DNA from: JBKHYJ01 sp046565505
GTDB lineage: Bacteria > Acidobacteriota > Blastocatellia > UBA7656
Direction: 5' to 3'
Length of the DNA stretch: 63,366 bases
Assembly (NCBI GenBank): GCA_046565505.1
Contig: JBKHYJ010000039.1
Location: forward strand, 1 to 63,366
Shown: one piece after another, positions 18,298 to 27,500 of the stretch
Layout: every line of letters begins with the position of its first letter
Position numbering within the stretch: position 1 is the first letter of the stretch
The notes under the pieces: model-generated
Databases searched by the model: none
What the model was told of the DNA's origin: nothing
What the model saw: the letters and a program-made list of their open reading frames with translations, nothing else
Made by a program: the position numbers and the translations under genes

Positions 18298-19494
18298 TCA
18301 TACGGGAATTCTCGCGGTGAAGCGGCGCAGGTGCTCGAATGACATTCTAAGCGTGTCTTCGTCCGCGAGGAATACTAGACGAAAGTACCCGTGGCGCGGG
18401 TCGGCCCCGAAGCCCGAGCCATGCACGACCAGGACGCCGGTCTCTTGCAAAAAATCGAGCACGAAACGATCGTCCGGCCGCCCCCCGGTGTCATGCACTT
18501 TGACCATGAGATAAAACGCGGCCTGCGGCTCCGGGCAAGATACTCCGCTCATGTCGCTAACCTGCGCGAGGGCTATGTCGCGCCTGCGGCGTATCTCTCT
18601 CATGAATGCTTCGAGGAAGTGTTTATCGCCTTGCAGGGCCGGGCGTATCGCGTACTGCGCGGGGGTCGGCGAACAGAGGCGCCCGCTCGCCAGGCGGACT
18701 ATTGAAGAAACGAGTTGGCCCATCTTATCCCTGTTAGTAAAGCGCATCCAGCCGACCCTCCAGCCGGGGACCATGTGGGTCTTCGAGAGGCTTTCCAGGG
18801 TTATCAGCGGGCCGCCGACCTCTTGGGCTATAAAAGAGGCGGATGTGGGTTGCTCGTCGAAGCAAAGCTCCCTGTACACCTCGTCGGAGATAACCAGCAG
18901 GTTGTGGCGCTCAGCAATATCTAGCAGCTCCGCCGTCACGGCGTCAGGCACTATGCGGCCCGTGGGGTTGTTAGGATTGATTAGAATGATGGCGCGCGTC
19001 CGCTTGCTTATCAGCGACCGGACCTCGTCGGGCGAAGGCTGCCACGCGTTGGATTCGTCCACCCTGTAATGACGGTTCACGGCATCGAGCTTATTCAAAA
19101 TGGCCGGGTAGATAGGGTAACCTGGCGCCGGCGTCAAGACCTCGTCGCCGCTGTCGAGCAGAGCCGAAAGTATCAGCTCCGCTGCTTCCGATGCTCCAGA
19201 GGTAATGAGCACGTCATCCGGCCCCGTCCGAACGCCCAAGTCGTTAGCGTACTGGGCGACCGACTCTCTAGCATCGAACAAGCCCATCGAATGTGAGTAG
19301 CCGGTGAACCCATCCCTCAACGCATGGGCCACTGCCTCCACCACGTGAACTGGCGGGCGAAAACCAAAGACCTGCGGGTCGCCTATGTTCAAATAAAAGA
19401 CCTTACGGCCGGCCCGCTCTAACCGCTCGGCGGCCAGCACTATGTCTCGTATCGCGTAGTTAAACTTTTCCGTTCTCCTCGATGCGCTTATCAT
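18298..19494 (-). CDS. pyridoxal-phosphate aminotransferase, class I/II (AlaA/AspC-like)
   Basis: 398 residues from the ATG at 19494, where AAAGGGG is correctly spaced. The open frame continues to 20088, but that extra part overlaps the recombinase gene on the other strand and is not family-like. The N-terminal G-D-P motif, N-P-N-N-P-T-G, S-D-E-V-Y and the PLP Lys in S-L-S-K-T-H are all present, followed by W-R-V-G-W-M. It resembles alanine/valine-preferring aminotransferases. The exact amino acid cannot be told from sequence. Confidence 0.9.
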   Translation of the reverse strand: MISASRRTEKFNYAIRDIVLAAERLERAGRKVFYLNIGDPQVFGFRPPVHVVEAVAHALRDGFTGYSHSMGLFDARESVAQYANDLGVRTGPDDVLITSGASEAAELILSALLDSGDEVLTPAPGYPIYPAILNKLDAVNRHYRVDESNAWQPSPDEVRSLISKRTRAIILINPNNPTGRIVPDAVTAELLDIAERHNLLVISDEVYRELCFDEQPTSASFIAQEVGGPLITLESLSKTHMVPGWRVGWMRFTNRDKMGQLVSSIVRLASGRLCSPTPAQYAIRPALQGDKHFLEAFMREIRRRRDIALAQVSDMSGVSCPEPQAAFYLMVKVHDTGGRPDDRFVLDFLQETGVLVVHGSGFGADPRHGYFRLVFLADEDTLRMSFEHLRRFTARIPV

Positions 19495-19548
19495 TAGCAA
19501 CCCCTTTGCTATCTCTTTTGACAAGGATACTACCATTCGGGAGCCAAC

Positions 19549-19713
19549 ATGAGTAAGCGTAGCGGTTGCGCTGAAGCGGGGATGTGCCATGCCGCTGGCG
19601 GTGAGGCGAAGCGGCGTGATAGCTTTGATGCGCGCGCCGAGCGCGCCATTGCAGACTTCGGCAACCCGGAAGAGTTGCCCCTGCGCGACCAATTCAACCC
19701 GCCCGCCTTTTAG
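19549..19713 (+). CDS. possible small protein (54 aa)
   Basis: ATG at 19549 with GGGAG 5 nt before it and a stop at 19711-19713. The peptide is charged in the middle (E-A-K-R-R-D-S-F-D-A-R-A-E-R) with no known domain. It lies between a minus-strand aminotransferase and the recombinase start at 19748. Evidence is only a good ribosome binding site and an uninterrupted frame. Confidence 0.25.
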   Translation: MSKRSGCAEAGMCHAAGGEAKRRDSFDARAERAIADFGNPEELPLRDQFNPPAF

Positions 19714-19747
19714 TCTCGGCGGCAGGTCGTAGAGAATAGAGTGCACT

Positions 19748-20701
19748 ATGTTCAATCCGAACGCCACGGGAGAATCATCGCTTACCAAGTGGGACCCCCG
19801 CCTGATCAACAGGTTCAGTGACAAGTCCATGTCCGAAGAGACCAGGCGAGCATACCGGCGCGTCGTCAGAGAGTTCTTCGCCTTCGTTGACCAGCGGCAC
19901 CCCTTGCAGGTGACGGCTGAAGACGTGATCAGGTGGAGGGAGCACCTGCGTGGCAAGAGGCGGAAGGCGGCCACGATCAGTTTCAAACTCGCAGTCGTCC
20001 GCTCTTTCTTCGAGTACCTCCGCGCCGCGGGGCTCGTCAGCATAAACCCCGCCTCTACAAAGCTGGTCGCCCCGCCCGAGGTCTCCAACGAAGGGGCGGG
20101 CCGGGCCTTGACATCGAAAGAAGTCAGCCATTTGCTCGCGGGCCCGGACCGCCGGACCCCGGAGGGCGCGAGAGACTACGCAATTTTGCTGTTGATGCTG
20201 AGAACCTCATTGAGAGTCAGCGAGGCGTGCTCGCTGCGGTCTTCGTCCGTAAAGTGGAGCCACGGCAGGTGGATCATTAAGTTCAAGGTTAAGGGCGGGC
20301 GGGAGCGTACCCTTCCGCTCCCGGCCGACGTAAAGAAAGCTATAGACGACTACGTAAAGATGGATCAGAACAGGCGGGCACTGTTGCTGAGCGACGGGGC
20401 AGACGCATACATATTCCAGCCGCATACCAATTATCGAACGCTCATGTTTGATAAGCCCCTGTCTACGAGGATGGTCTGGTACATCGTCGCGAGGTGGGCG
20501 GAGTATGGCGGGATAGGGAGGCTTTCCCCGCATGACCTGAGGCGCACGGCGATCACGCGGGCGCTGGATCAGGGGCTCAGCTACCGACAGGTGCAGATGA
20601 TGAGCGGGCACAAGGACCCTAAGACTGTAATGCGCTACGATCAGGGCAGGGAGAATCTTGACCTCAATGCCGTCAACTTCTTGAAGTACGAGGAAGCTTG
20701 A
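19748..20701 (+). CDS. tyrosine recombinase / phage-type integrase
   Basis: 317 residues. The N-terminal SAM-like core-binding domain covers about residues 15-100. The catalytic domain shows the first Arg in T-S-L-R-V-S-E-A, the H-D-L-R-R box, the second His in S-G-H-K-D and the nucleophile Tyr in M-R-Y-D-Q. All main catalytic residues are present, so it should be active. No attachment repeats, excisionase or phage genes were found around it. It could be a XerC/D-like orphan or the remains of a small integrative element near the NRPS. Confidence 0.92.
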   Translation: MFNPNATGESSLTKWDPRLINRFSDKSMSEETRRAYRRVVREFFAFVDQRHPLQVTAEDVIRWREHLRGKRRKAATISFKLAVVRSFFEYLRAAGLVSINPASTKLVAPPEVSNEGAGRALTSKEVSHLLAGPDRRTPEGARDYAILLLMLRTSLRVSEACSLRSSSVKWSHGRWIIKFKVKGGRERTLPLPADVKKAIDDYVKMDQNRRALLLSDGADAYIFQPHTNYRTLMFDKPLSTRMVWYIVARWAEYGGIGRLSPHDLRRTAITRALDQGLSYRQVQMMSGHKDPKTVMRYDQGRENLDLNAVNFLKYEEA

Positions 20702-21531
20702 TTACCAAGGCTCTATGAATCGTGACGCAGGGTGTCACCGGGCCGGCCCCTCTTTGTAGCCGCCCCTCTATTTACTCAAGCCAATCGACCGGGAAGTCAG
20801 CGCGCCCCGACCCAGGGCGGCTGGCGAAATCGTGGCAGGACTCAAATCAGCCTGGCCCAGTATTTTTTTAATTCAACATAGCCCGACCTTAATAAACTGG
20901 CAGGCGAGCGCGCCGAAAAGGAATCGGAAATCTAAGTATGGGCGGCGATTGACGGCGGGGCCCGCCGCCGCGCCGCGCCTTTGATCTCGGTTTGTATAGC
21001 TGGTTACCGACAGACTTATTTCTTGATTGACACGATTCCGCCGCCGTGCTAAAGTGCAGTGGCATTTTGGGTTATCGGTATTTTCTCCTTTTCTTTATTA
21101 CGTTTTTAAAGCAAGGTCATGAGGCGCCGGGCCGCGATAAGTGTTTCAATAAATGAAAAATAGTGAGCACAAACTGAGCACTTCTTACGTAACGACCCAG
21201 GCCAACCCGATCCGCGAGGAGAGATTCGTGCTTAGCGAACCTGAGGCTAAATTCTTTGGCTTCCCTCCTACCTGGTATCTCTGCCTACATTAATCCAGGT
21301 CGTTTGGCATTGAGAAGAGTCGGCGCGGCAAGGCGCGCCTATGGCCGGGCTGATGACCACGGGTCGGGCCACAAGCTGACCGCACTTCGACTGCTCAATA
21401 AGAATAAAATGCCGGGCAGAAAAAAAGTAATGTCTTCCCTGATAGTATCTTGTCCTGACACGACGGCGTTAGATTAATCCCGGCTCTGCTCACATATTTT
21501 TCTGCCTCATTAAAGCGAAGAGGAGCCAGGC
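20702..21531. other. 830-bp intergenic region upstream of the NRPS
   Basis: No supportable gene. A 73-codon frame at 21256-21477 lacks a ribosome binding site and any family resemblance. The stretch is lower in GC than its surroundings in places and contains the candidate promoter at 21027-21055. This may be a regulatory leader for the NRPS operon. Confidence 0.5.
21027..21055 (+). promoter_or_regulatory. candidate sigma70 promoter for the NRPS operon
   Basis: TTGACA at 21027-21032 is a perfect -35, followed by 17 nt and TAAAGT at 21050-21055. It would leave a leader of about 470 nt before the NRPS start at 21532. Motif evidence only. Confidence 0.45.
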
Positions 21532-24500
21532 ATGAAGAGTAAGAAAGAGCCCGCAAATTTAAACAGCCTTTCTAGTGACAAGCTTGAGCTGTTCAAATAC
21601 TTGCTCGACGAAGAAGGGGTAAGTTTATCGGAGTCGCGAGAGATTACGCCCAGAGGTGGGGACGACGACCTCCCCCTTTCGTCTTCGCAGGAGCGGCTGT
21701 GGATTCTGGAGCAACTCGTCCCCGGCACCCCGACTTACCACATCCCCGAGGGCCTTTATCTGAAGGGGTCGCTCGACCTGGACGCGCTCCGCCGGAGCCT
21801 GGACGAAACCGTCCGCCGGCATGAGGTATTGCGCACCAGCTTCATCGTCAAGGATGGGAGGCCATTCCAGTCCGTCAAACCCGCCGAGCGAGTCGATCTT
21901 GAAGTCATCGACCTGCGCGACCTGCCTGAGGCAGACCGCAAGGGCCATTCCGTGCAGATTGCCAACCAGCAGATACAGCGGCCCTTCGACCTGGTGAACG
22001 GGCCGCTGTTGCGGGTCGGATTGCTGCGCCTGCAAGAAGACGAGCACATGCTGGTGATAGTCATGCACCACATGATTTCGGACGGGTTGTCCATGGAACT
22101 CTTCGTCCGCGAGGTTGTGCTGCTATACGAGGCCTTCTCTGCCGGCAGGCCCTCCCCGCTCCGTGACCTCGAAGTCCAATACGCGGATTACGCGATATGG
22201 GAGAGGCGGTGGCTGGAGAGCCCCGCCCTGCAAATCCAGTACGAATACTGGAAACGGCAGCTCGCGAATCTGCAGGTGCTGGAGCTTCCGACAGACAGGC
22301 CCAGGCCGGCGGTGCAATCCTTCCGCGGGGCGATGAGGTTGTTGGAATTGCCCCCCGAATTATCCTCCTCGCTCGACGAGATGAGTTTGCGCGAAGGCAC
22401 GACGCTGTTCATGACGATGATGGCGGCGTACGCGGCTTTGCTCCACAGGTGCAGCGGGCAACAAGACATCGCCATCGGCACGCCCGTCGCCGACCGCAGT
22501 CAGTTGAACATAGAGGGGATGATAGGACTGTTTGTAAACACTCTGGTGCTGCGAGTAGACCTGTCCGGCGACCCGACTTACAGAGAGTTGTTAGGCCGTG
22601 TGAAGAGGGTGACCATAGATGCTTTCGAGCATCAGGACTTGCCTTTTGACAAGCTGGTGGAGGCGCTGCAGGTCAAGCGTGATTTGAGCCGCGGGGCTTT
22701 GCGTCAAGTCGTGTTCGCCATGCAGAAGCTCGTCAACGACCCCGTTAGCCTGCCCGGGCTGACCATCATCCCGATGGTCGAAGAGATCAAAATAGGGGTA
22801 GCCAGGCTGGACATGAGCCTGTTCGTCTGGGAGAGCAGGGGCTTAATAAAGGGGGCGCTTGAGTACAACACCGACCTCTTTAACACTGACACTGTCGAGC
22901 GGTTTATAAGTCACTTCCACCTTCTGCTGGCAGACATGGCCGAAGACCCCACGCGGCGGATTCGTGTGCTGCCGCCGCTGATCGAAGACCGAGGCCGGCA
23001 GCAATACCCCTCGGAGCCCGCGACGACAGTGGCGGATCAGGGCTTGCAGGAGATTGAGCCGCCGCCCGCGCGACAGTCGAATCTATCCGAGAGCGAGTCG
23101 CTTTTCTGGTTCAGCAAGAAGCTCCAGCCCGACGTGCGCCTCTATTTCGATTACGTGACGGCGGCGTTCACCATACACGGCCTGATCGACAGGTCGCATT
23201 TCGGGCGCGCGTTCCAAAAACTGGTCGATCACAGCGACGCGCTGCGCAGCACAATACATGAGGTGGATAGAATCCCCCTGCGGAGAGTCCACGAGAAGCT
23301 TGATTACGAGCTAGATTACCAGGATTTTTCCGACTGCCCGGACCCTTCCGCGGCATGCCGCGGCTGGGTGGGGCGACGAAGCAGTCTCGAATTTGATTTC
23401 GCAAAACAGCTATTTGACTCCGCGTTGTTGAAACTCGCCGAAGACCGCTTCGTCTGGTTCGTAAGCATCAACCACATAGTTTCAGACCTCTGGTCGCTGT
23501 CCGTCATGGCGAGGCGGGTGTCCGAGTACTACAAGCTTTCGCTGGAGGGCAGGCTCGACAGCGCGCGACCCATGACGCCATACCAGGATTATGTGGATTA
23601 CGAACAGGCCTTTCGTTTATCGGATCAATACCGCGAGGCGGAGGCCTACTGGGCGCGGAAGATAGCCGACAGCCCGACTCTGAGCCCGTTCTACCGCACT
23701 GATTCTTCAAAGCAGACGACGGCCGTAGAGCGCGTATCGCGCAACATCGGGCGGGAGCGAACTCGCGTTATCAAGGAGATGGCGAACCGCCAGGGCCTCT
23801 TCTCGCCGGCCGTCATTTTCGCGACGACCCTGTTCGTATACCAGTACCGCATAACCGGAGAGAGCCATTTGCGGATCGGCTCGCCCTTCGCGAACAGGCC
23901 CGAGGCCCTCAGGGATACCATAGGGCTGTTCATAAATATTTGCCCGCTGGACGTGGTGATAGATGCCGACGACACCTTCATGTCTTTGGCCTGGAAGGTG
24001 CAACGCGAGATCATCCAGGCTGTCAGGAATCGAAGTTACCCGGTCCGCAACCCGGTCGGCGGCAGAATCTATAACATCTATTTCAATTACATGAACGCGA
24101 GCTTCGCCGACCTCTGCGGGATGCCCGTCGAGTTTGAGTTGATCCATTCGGGGCATTCCAACGAGACGTTAACGCTCCTGGTGCAGGATTTCAGCGCCTC
24201 AGACAGCTTCGTCCTGGGATTCGAGTTCAACCGCTATGCGTTCAACGAGCAACAGCGCGAGGCCTCGGTGAATCACTTCTCGAACCTGTTAGATGCCTTT
24301 ATCAAAGAACAGGAAAGGCCCCTGAGCGGCGTCGGCATGCTGTCGGGGCGGGAGCGACGAGAAATCTTGTTCGGCCTTAACGATACCAGTAGAGGCTACC
24401 GCCGCAGCGTCTGCCTGCATGGCCTGATCGAAGAGCAGGTCGGCCGAGACCCGCAAGCCGACGCGCTGGTTTATGAAGACAGGCGGCTGAGTTACGCGGA

Positions 24501-27500
24501 GCTGAATAGTCGCGCCAACCAGCTTGCGCGCTACCTGAGGTCGCGCGGTGTCGGGCCAGACGTGCCGGTCGGCATATGTATGTTGCGTTCGGTAGAGATG
24601 GTGGTGGGGCTGCTGGGGATACTGAAGTCGGGCGGGGCCTACGTGCCGCTTGACCCGACTTACCCCGCCGAGCGCCTCGGCTACATGCTCGAAGACGCGC
24701 AAATGACCGTGCTGCTCACTCAGAGAGAGGTGATGGACCTGCCGGCCGGGAAGGGGGTCGAGGTCATCTACCTCGACGAAGCGTGGGGGGAGGTCGCGGC
24801 GGAGTCGAACGACAACCTGCCCATTGAGGTGGGCGAAGACAACATCGCATATGTGATCTTCACGTCCGGCTCCACCGGCAGGCCGAAAGGGGTGATGATA
24901 CCGCACCGCGGCATTTGTAATCGCCTCTTCTGGATGCAGGAGGCGTATCACCTGACGCGGGACGACAGGGTATTGCAGAAGACGCCTTTCAGCTTCGACG
25001 TGTCCGTCTGGGAGTTCTTCTGGCCGCTCATCTCGGGGGCGACCCTCGTCGTAGCCAGGCCGGGCGGGCATCAGGATAAAGCTTACCTCATGAAAGAAAT
25101 CGACAGGCACAAAATAACGACTCTGCATTTTGTGCCGTCGATGCTGCAAGTTTTCCTTGAGAAGGACGACGTTGAAGGCTGCGAGAGCTTGAGGCGTGTC
25201 ATATGCAGCGGCGAGGCCCTGAGTTATGAATTACAGCAGCAATTCTTTGACAAGCTGGATGCCGAATTGCACAACCTGTACGGCCCGACCGAAGCGTCTG
25301 TGGACGTGACCTACTGGGAGTGCAAGCGAGTTGGCGAGCTTCGCGTCGTCCCAATCGGCCGCCCCATAGCCAACACGCAGATTCATCTGCTGGATAAACA
25401 GCTTCACCCGGTCCCGTTCGGAATCTCGGGCGAGCTGCACATCGGCGGCATCAACCTGGCCCGCGGCTACGTTAACCGCCCCGATCTCACGGCGGAAAAG
25501 TTTATCCCCAACCCATTCTCCGCGGAGCCCGGCGCGCGCCTTTACAAGACGGGCGACCTCGGACGATACCTGCCCGATGGGAACATCGAGTACCTCGGCC
25601 GCAGCGACCACCAGGTGAAGATTCGCGGCTTCAGGATCGAGTTGGGAGAAGTCGAGCGAACGCTCGCGCAACACCCTGCCATCCGCGACGTGGTCCTTAC
25701 GGCCAGGGAGGACAGGCCCGGCGATAAGCGACTGGTCGCATACTACGTCGCCGGCCAGGACGGGGGAGCATCGCCGGCAGAGCTGCGCTCTTTCTTGAAG
25801 GACAGGCTGCCGGAATACATGGTGCCGACCGCTTTTGTAGAGATGGACGCATTCCCTCTGACCCCGAATGGGAAAGTGAACCTCAAGGCGCTGCCCGCCC
25901 CGGAGCAGGCGCACCTCGGCTCCAAGAAAGCTTTCGTGGCGCCTCGCTCCCCGCTCGAAGGGGTCCTCGCTCACCTGTGGGCGGAGGTCCTGGGCGTCGA
26001 GCGCGTCGGTGTGTACGACGACTTTTTCGAGCTGGGCGGACAATCGCTGCTTGCGACTCGCGTCATATATAAACTGAAGCAAATACTCTCGGCCGACATA
26101 CCGCTGCGCAGCGTTTTTGAGTCGCCGACGGTAGCCGGCCTCGCCGAAGTAATCAAGGAAACGCAGAGCGATGGGCTAGACGCGCTGGATCGGAGCGCGA
26201 AGCAATATTTGCAGCGCCTCCGCAATGACGACGCGCCGGGGGCCGACGCGCAAACGATCTTCCCGCGGGCGAGAGATTCCGAATGGTTCCCGCTGTCGTT
26301 CGCCCAGCAGCGCCTGTGGTTTTATGACCAGTTAGAGCCGGGCAGCTACAGGTATAACATCCCGGAGGCCGTCCGCATCACCGGGCCGCTTGACATCTCC
26401 GCCCTTGAAGAGAGCCTCAACGAAGTCGTCAGAAGGCATGAGACCTGGCGGACCAGGTTCGGCCTGATCGATGGGGAGCCGGTCCAGACTATTGCCCCCT
26501 CGTTCGCCGTAAGAATGCCCGTCATAGACCTAGGCGAAATCCCACACGTCATCAAGGAATCCTATGCCAGGGCGCTGGCCGTCGAGGATGGCAAGAAGCC
26601 ATTCGACCTCACGACGCTGCCCCTGTTCCGCCCACTGATAATCAAGCTGGATGAGGGGGACCATGTTTTTCTACTTACCAACCACCACATAATTTCCGAC
26701 CGCTGGTCCCGCAACCTGATCATTCAGGAGTTGATTTCATTCTACGAAGCGTTCTCCGAAGGCGAAGCGCCTGCGGCCCCCGAGCCGCCCATCCAATACC
26801 TGGATTTCGCCCTCTGGCAGCGCGACTGGTTGCAGGGCGAGGTTTTGGAATCGCAGCTCGATTACTGGAAGCGCCAGCTAGAGGGCCCGCTGCCCGTTCT
26901 TAATCTGCCCACGGACAGGCCCCGCCCGCCCGTGCAAACCTACCGAGGCGGGACCCGTACCTTCGGGTTGCCCAGGTCGCTCTCCGACGAGGTGAAGGCG
27001 TTATACTTCCGGGAGAATGCCACGCTTTTCATGGCGACGATGGCGGCCTTCAGCGCGATGCTGTACCGCTACACGGGGCAGACTGACTTGATAGTCGGCG
27101 TCCCCATCGCCAACCGGAACAAGCCCGAGATAGAGAAAGTGATCGGGTTCTTCGTCAACATGCTTGCCCTCCGCACGAGGCTTTCGGCCGGCATGTCTTT
27201 CCGTGAGCTGCTGAGGGAAGTCCGCGGGCTGACGCTCGACGCTTACGCCCACCAGGACTTGCCATTCGATAAGCTGGTCGAGGAGACTCAGCCGGGCCGC
27301 GACCTCAGCAGCAACCCGCTATTCCAGGTCTGCTTCACGGTCCAGAACATAGCCCTCCCGGCGTTGAAGATGAGCAACCTCTCCCTGCAACATCTGGACA
27401 TCGACTGGGGGATGACGCGGTTCGACCTGACGCTCTTCCTGTGGGAGACGCTGGAGGTGGAATCGGCCGACAGCGGGCTGACGAATTTGTATTCGTACAA

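Noticed and set aside
19495..20088. N-terminal extension of the aminotransferase frame
   Set aside because: It overlaps the recombinase start, is not family-like, and a well-spaced AAAGGGG precedes the ATG at 19494.
21256..21477. 73-codon frame upstream of the NRPS
   Set aside because: No ribosome binding site and no motif; kept as intergenic DNA.
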